From assembly GCA_022425505.1 (NCBI GenBank), contig JAKMFI010000082.1, positions 1 to 40,907 on the forward strand: a stretch of DNA of 40,907 nt, given 5' to 3'. Below are positions 8,383-18,597 of this stretch, in pieces (the stretch's first letter is position 1; the number at the start of each line of letters is the position of its first letter). The position numbers and the translations under genes are program-made. The notes under the pieces are model-generated. The model was given only the letters and a program-made list of their open reading frames with translations, ran no database searches and was not told where the DNA came from. This DNA is from Flavobacteriaceae bacterium (GTDB lineage Bacteria > Bacteroidota > Bacteroidia > Flavobacteriales > Flavobacteriaceae).

Positions 8383-8406
8383 AAAACCCCGTTGTTACGG
8401 GGTTTT
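8383..8406. terminator. Bidirectional intrinsic terminator between convergent genes
   Basis: AAAACCCCGT (8383-8392)-TGTT-ACGGGGTTTT (8397-8406). Confidence 0.85.
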
Positions 8407-8429
8407 CTCTGTCTTGGTAAACGTATCGT

Positions 8430-8624
8430 TTAAACTGACTTTACAAATGGAAGTCCAGTTCTTTCATTCTCTACAACCTTCTTACCAGCAGGTAGATCAC
8501 AAGCATTGCTGCGTTGATCTTTTGCGAAATAATAAATTGTCTGATTTCTACCACCTTTAAGCGTTACATCTTTGGTGTGTAAGTAATACGTTTTTCCTTT
8601 ACTGTTTTCAAATGAATAAGCCAT
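8430..8624 (-). CDS. Small conserved 64-aa protein of unknown function
   Basis: MAYSFENSKGKTYYLHTKDVTLKGGRNQTIYYFAKDQRSNACDLPAGKKVVENERTGLPFVKSV; resembles a small bacterial family with a ...FAKD...LPAGxxVVENxRTGLP pattern, recalled rather than searched. Confidence 0.75.
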   Translation of the reverse strand: MAYSFENSKGKTYYLHTKDVTLKGGRNQTIYYFAKDQRSNACDLPAGKKVVENERTGLPFVKSV

Positions 8625-8932
8625 GATTAATTATTTTATATAAAAATACACATTTTTTTGCAGATTATCACTCTTGTTTACAAATTAACGAATATGAACC
8701 CTCTTTTTTAAAGGTTTCCATTTTTTATAATATAAAGAACTTTACTTTGAAATGGATTACAGATCTATTCCTAATTTTTATTTATATATCTGACAATAAG
8801 ACAGTTATAAATAATATTAAAGATAGATTTATTCTTAGTAATCACAACGAGATCATTCTTTAACGTGGCCAGATAGAATTGAAAAAGAAATTAACATCAA
8901 CAAGAATAATCACCCTTTTTCGAAGGGAAAAT

Positions 8933-9973
8933 CTAATGTTTAAACCGATTTATATTGGTTTCTTGAGGAATCGGAGTTCCGTTTTCGATATGATCGTAGA
9001 GTAACCCTGCACAAAAGGGAGCTTGTAAAACTCCACGTGAACCCATACCATTACATATAGCAAGTTGAGGAAATTTGGGATGGACTCCAATGACAGGCCT
9101 TCTATCAGGTGTCGTAGGGCGAAATCCTGCTGATTGGTCTAAGATTTGATATGAGGTGCTGACGATCTTGTTCAATTTTGTTTGTAAACTGATCCGAGCG
9201 CTTGTCGTAGGCCCTTCACCCTGGTCTCTCCAGTTGTAGGTAGATCCAACTCGATATCTATTGTTGCCAAGAGGAATCATAAATACTCCACCATGTATAA
9301 TGGACTTTTCTTGTAAATTCTCACATTTAATAACCATCAACTCCCCTTTGGTCTTTTGAAGAGGTATGAATGAAAACCTCGGATTGCTAATCAGACCAAC
9401 TCCCTGTGTGAAAACGATATGTTTGGCTTCTATCTTTCCGTATCGAACCCCATTCTCTGTAATCTGTAAGGCATTAGAATCAAATACTGTTTTGATTAAG
9501 TTATTTTTACTCTCCAATAAAAGAGAATATCGCTCAACGAGCAATGCGGTATCTACCCAACCCGTGTTCTTTACAACTCCGAAGCCGAGTGGTGCCGTAA
9601 TGACTGGGTTTGTATTTTGCACGATATCATGGTTTATATACGATTTGCAGTCGGCTATTGCACTGGCGCTGTGCCAGCCATTGATATCCGCCGTTTGCTG
9701 CATGATCTTTAGAATTGGAGCGTCATGTACACATTGAATCCCCAAATCGATTTCTAGGGCTTTATAAAAGGGGATTGCCGCGGTCATAAGTTGATGACCC
9801 TTCCATGCGGGTTTGGTTCGTTTAAGGGCGATCGGATTGAATAGTCCTGATCCAACGCGACTGGCAGATTGCTGACCATGATCAATTACAACAAAAGCTT
9901 TTTGATTTTGTTTGAGCTTTTGACAAAAAGATACGCCAGACAAGCCCAAGCCGACAATGATATAGTCGATCAC
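8933..9973 (-). CDS. FAD-dependent oxidoreductase (DAO family)
   Basis: N-terminal Rossmann motif DYIIVGLGLSGVSFCQKL, C-terminal GFRPTTPDRRPVIGVHPKFPQLAICNGMGSRGVLQAP. Confidence 0.88.
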   Translation of the reverse strand: MIDYIIVGLGLSGVSFCQKLKQNQKAFVVIDHGQQSASRVGSGLFNPIALKRTKPAWKGHQLMTAAIPFYKALEIDLGIQCVHDAPILKIMQQTADINGWHSASAIADCKSYINHDIVQNTNPVITAPLGFGVVKNTGWVDTALLVERYSLLLESKNNLIKTVFDSNALQITENGVRYGKIEAKHIVFTQGVGLISNPRFSFIPLQKTKGELMVIKCENLQEKSIIHGGVFMIPLGNNRYRVGSTYNWRDQGEGPTTSARISLQTKLNKIVSTSYQILDQSAGFRPTTPDRRPVIGVHPKFPQLAICNGMGSRGVLQAPFCAGLLYDHIENGTPIPQETNINRFKH

Positions 9974-10025
9974 TTTGTTAGTTTAATTCAACTGTAAAGG
10001 TAGTGTGATGGCAGATGGTTAGCAA

Positions 10026-11006
10026 CTAGTTGCTCCACATGTCATGCTCAAAATTTCGAATGATTTCTTTTAAACGTTGAGACTCGGTAATACGGAGGTA
10101 TGGATCATCGTTAATGTAGGGGGTATCTATTAACTCTCTATCGTCCATGACATTATCAATTCGATATAGATAGGTATGAAATTTTCTAGAAAGAAGAAGC
10201 TGATCGAAAGATATACGTTTTGAGTTGTTTTTATCACTAAATACATAGTGCTTATGCAAAATATCTCGAATATCTCTATACCATAGCCAAAATAACGCCT
10301 TTGGTGTTGGTTCATTTTGAGTTGCACCACTCTCAAAGTCAATTTGTGCTGAATTTAAATCAAACTCGACATAACCAACTGGCTGAATTCCAATAAGCCG
10401 ATATCGCAATTCCCCATATTTCTTATCAAAGTACCACAATCCTTTGATATTATACCCTACAATATTTGAAGATTTTAGATAGGTAATGTCATTGTCATCA
10501 ACAACTCCGTCTAGATTTGAATCTTCTAGACTAATCCCTTCCACTAGGGAAAAACCCTCGCTCCCTTCTTGTCTCGGCGATCGAAGGTCTGCTATCTCTT
10601 TTACATTAAAGTTTCTATAAGCAGGATTGTATATGACAAGAACTTCTTTTTCTTCATTGCCCTCTATTTCCAAATCGGCTTCATCTTGAATAGTTTGTTC
10701 AAAAATATATTCGCGGATAATTCTCCACAATGATTTACGATCAGAAGAAAATTCTGAATCTAAAAGTGGGTAAAACAATGGGTAGTTAAACTGCTCATAA
10801 CCATCAATGTATTCGTAAACAACTTTACTCCATAAAATATCTTTGTCATCTACATATGGATAAGCAAGTGGTTCATTAAAGTCTAGTTCTTCTTGCTTTT
10901 CGGTTTTAACGCCAACCTCCTCTGGTGAAGAGGCGTTCAATAAGTTAAATTGCCCACTGACGTAAAAGCTCGATAAAATAAATACAAAAATGAAGAACTT
11001 GTTCAT
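10026..11006 (-). CDS. gldN: Gliding motility / T9SS protein GldN
   Basis: Position in gldKLMN order; signal peptide; DILWSKVVYEYIDGYEQFNYPLFYPL, SLWRIIREYIFE, NVMDDRELIDTPYINDDPYLRI. Confidence 0.92.
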   Translation of the reverse strand: MNKFFIFVFILSSFYVSGQFNLLNASSPEEVGVKTEKQEELDFNEPLAYPYVDDKDILWSKVVYEYIDGYEQFNYPLFYPLLDSEFSSDRKSLWRIIREYIFEQTIQDEADLEIEGNEEKEVLVIYNPAYRNFNVKEIADLRSPRQEGSEGFSLVEGISLEDSNLDGVVDDNDITYLKSSNIVGYNIKGLWYFDKKYGELRYRLIGIQPVGYVEFDLNSAQIDFESGATQNEPTPKALFWLWYRDIRDILHKHYVFSDKNNSKRISFDQLLLSRKFHTYLYRIDNVMDDRELIDTPYINDDPYLRITESQRLKEIIRNFEHDMWSN

Positions 11007-11010
11007 AATC

Positions 11011-12705
11011 TTATCTAATTTTAATACTAAAATCCCCTACTCTAACATTATTAATAGGTACTCTACGGCCTTTGGACTCAAAATATGCTGTAGATACAAC
11101 ATTGGTGAAAAAAGCTACTGAACCAGTTGACTGTGACTCAATTGCTGAAAATGCATCCCGTAACCCGTCTCCCTTGATTTGAATAGGAGGCAGATTTCCA
11201 ACAGAAAAAGTAAAACTAGTAACTTCTATTGTTAAATCATAATCAAAATCGCTTGGGACTTTTCCAGCAACTTTCCCTCTTTGAAGTCCAGTTTTGCTGA
11301 TTCCCGTAGAACCTGTATAAAATCTGTTATTGTATGCGATAGAGCTTTCCATGACAGGAAGGTCTTTCACTCTAAAGGTTTTGGATTTTTTAACTCTTGA
11401 ATTTGTTCTATCTCCAACATTGACAACAATTTTATCAAACCCATCTTTAGGCCTGACCTCAAAGGTGCTGCTGCCACTGGGCGAGATGTTAGCAGAAGAG
11501 GATGTGACCCGAATATTACTCTGAGAAATTTCTGGATCGATCACACGAATCTCGTTGGGTAATCCTCTGTAAAGGATATTCATCCGCGGTATCTCGATAA
11601 AGAAATCAGTTCGGTTGTTGACCACTAATGTTTGTTCAACTGGGATTGGCTCAAGGTTTCCGTCGGCATCAGAGAAAAATAAATCTCCTGTAATTTTCTT
11701 TTCTCCACCAGAGCTAAAAACCAAATTGAGATTAAGTGCCCCGTCTTCAATTGTAAAGTCTCTGCCTCGTCTCAACTCACGATTATCAATTTTAATCGAC
11801 ACCGAATCGGGTTGGAAGTCACTTGCAATCCGACCAATCAGTATTTTGGCGTCATTGATGCGTTCTCCAACAAAATAGGTTGATTTTGCGTTGAGTAGCG
11901 ACTTGGAGGTATTGATGTTGACTGCACTACCATCACTGAGTATTTTAGTGTTAAATGCTTCGACCATTTGGAGTTCTAATTCCCGAATATCAGATTGCAG
12001 CATGGTGAGTTTAGAAAGAGAAGCAATCTTTGGAAAACCTTTAAAGCTGTAATCAAGATAGGGTTGTATTGTACCCTCAGAATTAACAACTGAGTCCTTA
12101 AAAATGAAACTCCTAGCGATTAAATCATTACTGATCGAAAAATCATGAGGGGTTCTCTTGACAGTTAAACGGTTTTCTTTAGTAACAATCGAATCAATCA
12201 CCGATTTCATGAGTGTAGAATAATTTTTGAATTGATCTACATAAACCAGCCCTAAGCTGTCATAATTGTTACCCTCAAAGAACATATCATCTAATTCGAT
12301 TGATTTATCCATTGTTTGAAAATTGGTAATCAGAAGGGTGTCATTTCTGTTTGGACCATCCTTGACTACAACAGTTTTCTTGTACTTATTTTTGCCAAAT
12401 TCATCGAGAACCAATGTGTCTTTTAATGATTGTACAAAATCAAAGTATTGATTTGTGGCATCTTTTATGACAGGAGCCCATTCATTAGCGAAGGTATAGC
12501 TTGGATTTTCAGCATTTTGAGCGAATACCCTGTAGAGCTCATTGCTTTTTTCGCTTTTTGATTTTATAGAATTTTCAATATCCTCGTTTAATATTCCTAG
12601 CGTGGCCAATACTTCTTTACTGATATTTAATGCAAGCATAGCAATAAACACGAGGTACATCATGTTTATCATCTTCTGCCGAGAATCTTGTTTTCCTGCT
12701 GCCAT
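11011..12705 (-). CDS. gldM: Gliding motility / T9SS motor protein GldM
   Basis: MAAGKQDSRQKMINMMYLVFIAMLALNISKEVLATLGILNEDIE. Confidence 0.95.
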   Translation of the reverse strand: MAAGKQDSRQKMINMMYLVFIAMLALNISKEVLATLGILNEDIENSIKSKSEKSNELYRVFAQNAENPSYTFANEWAPVIKDATNQYFDFVQSLKDTLVLDEFGKNKYKKTVVVKDGPNRNDTLLITNFQTMDKSIELDDMFFEGNNYDSLGLVYVDQFKNYSTLMKSVIDSIVTKENRLTVKRTPHDFSISNDLIARSFIFKDSVVNSEGTIQPYLDYSFKGFPKIASLSKLTMLQSDIRELELQMVEAFNTKILSDGSAVNINTSKSLLNAKSTYFVGERINDAKILIGRIASDFQPDSVSIKIDNRELRRGRDFTIEDGALNLNLVFSSGGEKKITGDLFFSDADGNLEPIPVEQTLVVNNRTDFFIEIPRMNILYRGLPNEIRVIDPEISQSNIRVTSSSANISPSGSSTFEVRPKDGFDKIVVNVGDRTNSRVKKSKTFRVKDLPVMESSIAYNNRFYTGSTGISKTGLQRGKVAGKVPSDFDYDLTIEVTSFTFSVGNLPPIQIKGDGLRDAFSAIESQSTGSVAFFTNVVSTAYFESKGRRVPINNVRVGDFSIKIR

Positions 12706-12718
12706 TGGTTATATAGGT

Positions 12719-13321
12719 TTAATTCCCCATTGCTTTTGATATCGCAGCATACTTCTCGTTTAGCTGCTTAACGAGCGAGTTCATTTCTTCCAACTGAACC
12801 ACAAGTTTATCGCTAGCGGAAACAACCTCTCTGTGAGCTTGTGGCTGTCCATCAAAGCTCTTCTCAATACTGTTATAAACGTCTTGTACCTGAGAAACAC
12901 TTACACTCGCCGAAGCCAGACGATTATTGAGTTCATCTACATTGACTTGAAAGTTTTCTGGAATTTTGATAGTAGCTGCTGCAATTGTTGCAGACTGAAG
13001 GCTACCCGTCAGATTTTGGATTTGTTTGGTTGCACCTGTGAAAGCTTCCTTGAGCGCATCAACTTCTTTAGATACATCTGAAATTGCAGCTTCTGGAGTT
13101 ACATCGCCATGGTCATCATCATTTGTGACGGCATAACCCCTCAAACCTGCAATCATAAAAATCACAGCTTCGGTGATTAACCCTGCAGTAAGCCATGTGT
13201 TACCGCTGAATATAAAATCTTTGTGTGTAATTTTTAGAAGTGCTCCAATTATCACAACTGACGCACCAAGCCCAAAAACTAGTTCAAGATATTTTTCTGG
13301 TATAAAAAACTTTTTCTTCAT
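12719..13321 (-). CDS. gldL: Gliding motility / T9SS motor protein GldL
   Basis: Two N-terminal TM segments (ELVFGLGASVVIIGALLKITHKDF...GLITEAVIFMIAGLRG) and coiled C-terminus; between gldM and gldK. Confidence 0.93.
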   Translation of the reverse strand: MKKKFFIPEKYLELVFGLGASVVIIGALLKITHKDFIFSGNTWLTAGLITEAVIFMIAGLRGYAVTNDDDHGDVTPEAAISDVSKEVDALKEAFTGATKQIQNLTGSLQSATIAAATIKIPENFQVNVDELNNRLASASVSVSQVQDVYNSIEKSFDGQPQAHREVVSASDKLVVQLEEMNSLVKQLNEKYAAISKAMGN

Positions 13322-13331
13322 TGCTATTAAA

Positions 13332-14924
13332 TTATCTACTGTTTGATCCTAAATAGTCACGCACCAAGCGTAAACCAATATAACTTCTTGCACTGTCTGC
13401 ATACTCATAATCTCTACTCCCTACTTTTAAAAAGTAAGCGACGTCTTTCCACGAACCACCGCGAACGACCTTCCTTTCGTTTCCTGGCATATACACGTCA
13501 GGGTTAAAGGTAGTGTTGAATTCGTAACTTTCGTTGTAATAAGGGGAGGATGTCCATTCGGCCACATTACCAGACATATTATAAAGCCCAAAATCGTTTG
13601 GCTCATACGAGTCTACTTCCGATGTATAAACAATGTTGTCTGCTGCATAATCGCCTCGTTTTGGCTTAAAATTAGCGAGAAAATCACCACGGCTATCTAC
13701 CAAATATGGTCCACCCCACGGGTAAATTGCCGACTGCTTTCCTCCACGAGCGGCATATTCCCATTCCCCTTCGGTAGGTAATCTGAACTCACCAACAGTC
13801 GTTTTATTTTTTTCTCCTCTTAAATAATCGTTTCTATATTTTGATCTCCAATTTGCAAACGCCTTAGCCTGCTTCCAACTAATCCCTACCACGGGATAGT
13901 CTGCATAGGCAGGATGCCAAAAATATTCGTTAAACATCGGTTCGTTGTAGCTGTATTTAAAATCGCGGATCCAAACCGTTGTATCGGGGTAGATCGGAAC
14001 TGCATCGTAGATTAGGAAATCGGCTCGGGAAAGCTCGTTAATGTTCGAATTTTTCATCGCATTGACAAAGTCATCGACTTGCAATTCAGAAAAACGATAA
14101 ATCAATTTCTTTGTGTCAATGGACTTCACGCCATTATACCACTCGTTTTCAGGTAAATAAATTGAATCCTCCATGACTTCAGCATAGTGTATGTCCGGAT
14201 AATCTTCTCTTTCCCACAAAATCTGCTCATCACGGTTAAATGGAAGTGAGTGATGAAAAACACTATCAGAAGAAGTCCTAGTTGATAACCAAAGTTTTAC
14301 TGGGTTTTGTGCTCGAAAGCGAACGAGTTGTTGGTAACCATTCAGACTTGTCAAATCCTCCTCTGGGTCTCCGATAAAGTCTTCCATAGCTGGATAATAT
14401 CGAAGGATTTCCCCTCCAGAGGTGTTGTACAGATCTTCCAAACTTTGATTTTCTGCAATTTCAAGTTGCTCGTCAGACGGCATCACTTCTTCAAGCTCGT
14501 CGGGGTCATTCAATATAGAGTAGAAAAAATCAACATCATCGGAGGGAATGGCAGTGGTTCCACGTTCATAATTATTGTCCTCGTACATGCCTTCAAAAAC
14601 CATCACGGCTTTTTCGGCAAGCTTTGAGCGAACAATCGAATCTTTAACCCATTCTATGAACTGCATATACTCCCGATTGGTGATTTCGGTTTCGTCCATA
14701 TAAAAGGTTCGGACTGTCATCGTTCGGGTAATATCATTTTGTGCATCAATGATATCCTCGTCAGAAGAACCCATAATAAAAGACCCACCAGGAACTTCAA
14801 CCATCCCATGTGGGTTTACCCGAATAAACTTTTTAGTCTTAACTCCTATTAACTCGCCTTGGTCGCGTTTACCACAACTCAAGACTACAATTAACAAAGC
14901 AAGTAATGCAGTTATGCTTCTCAT
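13332..14924 (-). CDS. gldK: Gliding motility / T9SS lipoprotein GldK (formylglycine-generating-enzyme-like domain)
   Basis: Lipoprotein signal MRSITALLALLIVVLSCGK (start at the internal Met, 14924; longest ORF starts 14966), VPGGSFIMGSSDED, YPVVGISWKQAKAFANWRS, FRLPTEGEWEYAARGG, NMSGNVAEWTSS, VVRGGSWKDVAYFLKVGSRDYEYADSARSYIGLRLV. Confidence 0.94.
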   Translation of the reverse strand: MRSITALLALLIVVLSCGKRDQGELIGVKTKKFIRVNPHGMVEVPGGSFIMGSSDEDIIDAQNDITRTMTVRTFYMDETEITNREYMQFIEWVKDSIVRSKLAEKAVMVFEGMYEDNNYERGTTAIPSDDVDFFYSILNDPDELEEVMPSDEQLEIAENQSLEDLYNTSGGEILRYYPAMEDFIGDPEEDLTSLNGYQQLVRFRAQNPVKLWLSTRTSSDSVFHHSLPFNRDEQILWEREDYPDIHYAEVMEDSIYLPENEWYNGVKSIDTKKLIYRFSELQVDDFVNAMKNSNINELSRADFLIYDAVPIYPDTTVWIRDFKYSYNEPMFNEYFWHPAYADYPVVGISWKQAKAFANWRSKYRNDYLRGEKNKTTVGEFRLPTEGEWEYAARGGKQSAIYPWGGPYLVDSRGDFLANFKPKRGDYAADNIVYTSEVDSYEPNDFGLYNMSGNVAEWTSSPYYNESYEFNTTFNPDVYMPGNERKVVRGGSWKDVAYFLKVGSRDYEYADSARSYIGLRLVRDYLGSNSR

Positions 14925-14979
14925 TACATATGCTAAATTATGATATTTATTAAAAATACTGTTCACAAAAATATGTAAT

Positions 14980-16125
14980 TTAAATAATACTTCTACGAAT
15001 GGCCTTCCACCAACGCTCTGGAACCGTCCCTTTTTCCGCTGTATAAAAGTCCTCTTCAGAACAAGAAATCAGCACCGATTCCAGATTAGAATCGTGTTCA
15101 GGTCGTACTTCTAACCACCACCGCTTACTCAAAGAGCTTTGATAAAAAATTAATTCCTGATCATCGCACGATACCACGTATCGAACGCTATTTTCCTTTG
15201 TTGAAAAGGGATATTCATTGACTCTGTAATGCATTCCTTCAATTATATACCATACTGCTTGGGCAGTAAAATTTGTAGATGCGCTGCTTTCAGGAATATT
15301 GCACAAACCGACAAATCGCACCCGATCACTGATACCAACATAACGAGCTAATCCACAAAATTGTTGTGCTGTAAAACCATTTACTTGTGTAAAACCTCCT
15401 TGAAGCTCGTTGGATTTCACTGCAGTCATATCCATAGAAACAATGTCCGAGTCTCGCATCAATGGCTCTACGACCTTGAGGTCAGAAGTGAGTGTGCCAA
15501 GGCGAATGGACTCAAAATACAAACGCTCCATCAAATCAATTTCATCTTGAGCAACCATATAACTTTGATAACCCAAATTACAGAAATTGGTCATGTAGTT
15601 CGGACGATTAGCGATGAGTTTTGACATATAGGAATCTGGAGAGATAAGGCTCCCAACTCCTCCAAAATCAAATTTATAATCGATTGATGTGAGGTTGTAA
15701 TATACCTCGAACTCATTGAAAACGCTACACAAGCCCAAGGTATTTTCTTGACTACCACCAAAAGCGATAAGCAGAATGTTGCGCTGATACATCTCTTTAG
15801 CAATATCATGCAATACCTTGTGAGAGTCTTTCTCTTTGTCGCCAATCGGAATGTCTCCCAAGTCGATGATCTTATTATTCCAATTTCCGATATATAGACT
15901 GTACAGCGCTTTACGAATCCCATTCAGATTTTGCTTGCGCTGATGAGGTTGCCCAATGGATCTCGTTTCTTGAACGCCAACAATAGCGATTCGTACATTT
16001 TTAAAGCTAGGAACTCCTGCCTTTTCTGAATGTATTTTAAGTGCATTTCCTATGGTCTGCGGCTCTGATATCGTACGCAAAGGCAAAACCTCATCAGGAA
16101 CCGGGATAAGAAGCTCTATCGCCAT
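14980..16125 (-). CDS. Arginase/formimidoylglutamase-superfamily protein, probably catalytically degenerate
   Basis: Arginase-like blocks with substituted ligands: FGGSQENT (vs GGxHx), SIDYKFD (vs DAHxD), SMDMTAVKS (vs SxDxDxxDP). Confidence 0.75.
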   Translation of the reverse strand: MAIELLIPVPDEVLPLRTISEPQTIGNALKIHSEKAGVPSFKNVRIAIVGVQETRSIGQPHQRKQNLNGIRKALYSLYIGNWNNKIIDLGDIPIGDKEKDSHKVLHDIAKEMYQRNILLIAFGGSQENTLGLCSVFNEFEVYYNLTSIDYKFDFGGVGSLISPDSYMSKLIANRPNYMTNFCNLGYQSYMVAQDEIDLMERLYFESIRLGTLTSDLKVVEPLMRDSDIVSMDMTAVKSNELQGGFTQVNGFTAQQFCGLARYVGISDRVRFVGLCNIPESSASTNFTAQAVWYIIEGMHYRVNEYPFSTKENSVRYVVSCDDQELIFYQSSLSKRWWLEVRPEHDSNLESVLISCSEEDFYTAEKGTVPERWWKAIRRSII

Positions 16126-16128
16126 CGC

Positions 16129-18597
16129 TTATTTTTTTGTTTTCTTCTTTTTTGGCTTGCTTTTACTCAACATCGCTTGTACTTCTTTGAGGGATAAATC
16201 AGCTACTGCGATGGTTTTGTTGAGTTCAACTTTGTTTTTCCCTTTGATGAGGTTGTGGCGTCCCCATCGTGCTTTTTCAATGCGAATGCCCTCTTCTTCC
16301 CATATACGAACAACGCGTTCTGCCTCTTTCTTCTTTTTTGCCTCGATCAACTCTTTGATGTCTTCATCAGAAAGCTTATCAAAATCATACTGTTTGGATA
16401 CATTGATAAACCACCCATTCCATTTGATAAAAGGTCCAAAACGACCCTTTCCTTTCGTGACACCTTGACCTTCATAGGTTGCGATTGGAGCATCGTCTTT
16501 ACGTTTCTGTTCGATGCATGCAATCGCTTCTTCGAGTGTTACGGACAACGGGTTTGCGCCTTTTGGCAAGGAAACAAATACCTTATTGTGTAGCACATAA
16601 GGGCCATAACGTCCATTGTTGGTTTGCACAGGCATTCCCTCATACTCCCCTAGCGTTGCGGGTAATTTAAACAAGTCTAACGCTTCTTCATATGTGATTT
16701 TGGACAAACTATATGTGTCTGGCATATTGGCAAACAAAGGCTTTTCTTCGTCTTCGACAGTTCCCAATTGTGCCATTGGGCCAAATTTTCCAAGGCGGAC
16801 ACTCAGTTGACGACCAGATTTTGGATCTGTTCCCAAAATTCGCTGCCCAGTTTCTCGTGTGGCGTTTTTCTTAACGTCTTCTACAACTGGGTGAAAATTG
16901 GCATAAAATTGCTTCATGATCGATTCCCACTCGGAATTTCCAGTAGCAACTCGGTCAAAATCCTGTTCAATACTGGCCGTAAATCCGTAATCAACGATGT
17001 CCTTAAAATTATTGATCAAGAAATCGTTGACCAAAATGCCTATGTCTGTTGGTACAAGTTTTCCTTTCTGCGATCCTGTTTTCTCGGACTGATTTTTTGA
17101 AGTGAGCTTATTGTCCTGCAAAACAAGCTGTTTGTAGGTTCGCTCCTCGCCTTCATGCGTTCCTTTGGCGACATACTTTCGATTGAGAACGGTCGATATG
17201 GTCGGCGCATAGGTCGATGGTCTACCAATCCCGAGCTCCTCTAATTTTTTGACCAATGATGCCTCAGAATATCTGTAGGGAGGGCGACTGAAGCGCTGAG
17301 TGGCAACAACACGTTTTGCATGCACAGTCTCGCCTTGCTTCATCGCTGGTAATAGGGATTGATCCTCCTCTGAAGGGTCATCAACACCTTCTAAATACAA
17401 TTTTAAAAACCCATCAAAAACCACAACTTCTCCACGAGCAACAAAGTCATGGCTATGTTGATCTGTCGTGATCCTTGCAACCGTTCTTTCCAGTTTTGCC
17501 AGACTCATCTGCGAAGCCAATGTACGCTTCCATATCAAGTCATACAGTCTTTTCTGATCAAACTCTACATCCACATTCATTCGACTCAAGTCAGTAGGAC
17601 GAATGGCTTCATGCGCTTCTTGTGCACCTTTTTTTGATGTTTTATATTGTTGAATTCGAACATACTCTTTGCCATAGTTGTTTTCTATGACCGATGCGGC
17701 TTGACCTAAAGCTTGTTTGGAAAGGTTAACACTGTCTGTTCGCATATAGGTAATTAAACCCGCTTCGTATAGACGTTGGGCATTTTGCATAGTCCGACTC
17801 ACAGAAAATCCGAGTTTCCGTGATGCTTCTTGTTGTAATGTTGAGGTGATAAAAGGTGCTGCAGGCGATTTGGTTGCTGGCTTTTTCTCGATGGAAGAAA
17901 CTTGAAAGGCGGCACCGATATTCTGTTCTAAAAACGATGATGCTTCTTGCTCACTACTAAAAGTTGTAGCCAACTCCGCTTTAAAGGCTTTCCCATCAAC
18001 AGTGGTAAAGTCTCCCTGCAGTTTAAATGTTTCTTTGGGAACAAAGTTTTCGACTTCGCGTTCACGCTCAACGACCAAACGAAGGGTAACAGACTGCACA
18101 CGCCCTGCTGACAGACCGCCTTGTACTTTACGCCACAGTATGGGTGATAATTCATAACCAACAAGTCGATCCAAAACACGTCGTGCTTGTTGGGCGTCGA
18201 CTAAATTTTGATCGATTTGTCGAGGATGCTCAATCGCATGGTTAATCGCAGTTTTTGTAATCTCGTTAAATACGATTCGTTTTGTGTTTTCTTTTTGCAA
18301 CTCCAAAACATTCGACAAATGCCAGGCAATGGCCTCTCCTTCCCGGTCTTCATCGCTAGCAAGCCAAACCGTATTTGACTTTTTTGCTAAGCTCTTCAAT
18401 TCAGAAACAAGCTTTTTCTTATCACTTGAAACCGTATATTTTGGTAAAAAGTTTTGCTCAACATCAACTCCCAACTCTTTGTCGGGAAGATCTGAAACAT
18501 GTCCGTAACTAGAAACCACCTTGAAGTCTGGACCAAGAAATTTTTCAATGGTTTTGGCTTTAGCTGGTGACTCTACAATAACAAGATTTTTCGCCAT
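16129..18597 (-). CDS. topA: DNA topoisomerase I
   Basis: MAKNLVIVESPAKAKTIEKFLG, WLASDEDREGEAIAWHL, active-site region GLITYMRTDSVNLS, ELGIGRPSTYAPTISTV, C-terminal repeat domains (longest ORF starts 18621). Confidence 0.97.
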   Translation of the reverse strand: MAKNLVIVESPAKAKTIEKFLGPDFKVVSSYGHVSDLPDKELGVDVEQNFLPKYTVSSDKKKLVSELKSLAKKSNTVWLASDEDREGEAIAWHLSNVLELQKENTKRIVFNEITKTAINHAIEHPRQIDQNLVDAQQARRVLDRLVGYELSPILWRKVQGGLSAGRVQSVTLRLVVEREREVENFVPKETFKLQGDFTTVDGKAFKAELATTFSSEQEASSFLEQNIGAAFQVSSIEKKPATKSPAAPFITSTLQQEASRKLGFSVSRTMQNAQRLYEAGLITYMRTDSVNLSKQALGQAASVIENNYGKEYVRIQQYKTSKKGAQEAHEAIRPTDLSRMNVDVEFDQKRLYDLIWKRTLASQMSLAKLERTVARITTDQHSHDFVARGEVVVFDGFLKLYLEGVDDPSEEDQSLLPAMKQGETVHAKRVVATQRFSRPPYRYSEASLVKKLEELGIGRPSTYAPTISTVLNRKYVAKGTHEGEERTYKQLVLQDNKLTSKNQSEKTGSQKGKLVPTDIGILVNDFLINNFKDIVDYGFTASIEQDFDRVATGNSEWESIMKQFYANFHPVVEDVKKNATRETGQRILGTDPKSGRQLSVRLGKFGPMAQLGTVEDEEKPLFANMPDTYSLSKITYEEALDLFKLPATLGEYEGMPVQTNNGRYGPYVLHNKVFVSLPKGANPLSVTLEEAIACIEQKRKDDAPIATYEGQGVTKGKGRFGPFIKWNGWFINVSKQYDFDKLSDEDIKELIEAKKKKEAERVVRIWEEEGIRIEKARWGRHNLIKGKNKVELNKTIAVADLSLKEVQAMLSKSKPKKKKTKK

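Noticed and set aside
16052-16810. Several + strand ORFs (63-138 aa) opposite topA and the arginase-like gene
   Set aside because: Overlap confident genes on the other strand and lack protein-like patterns.
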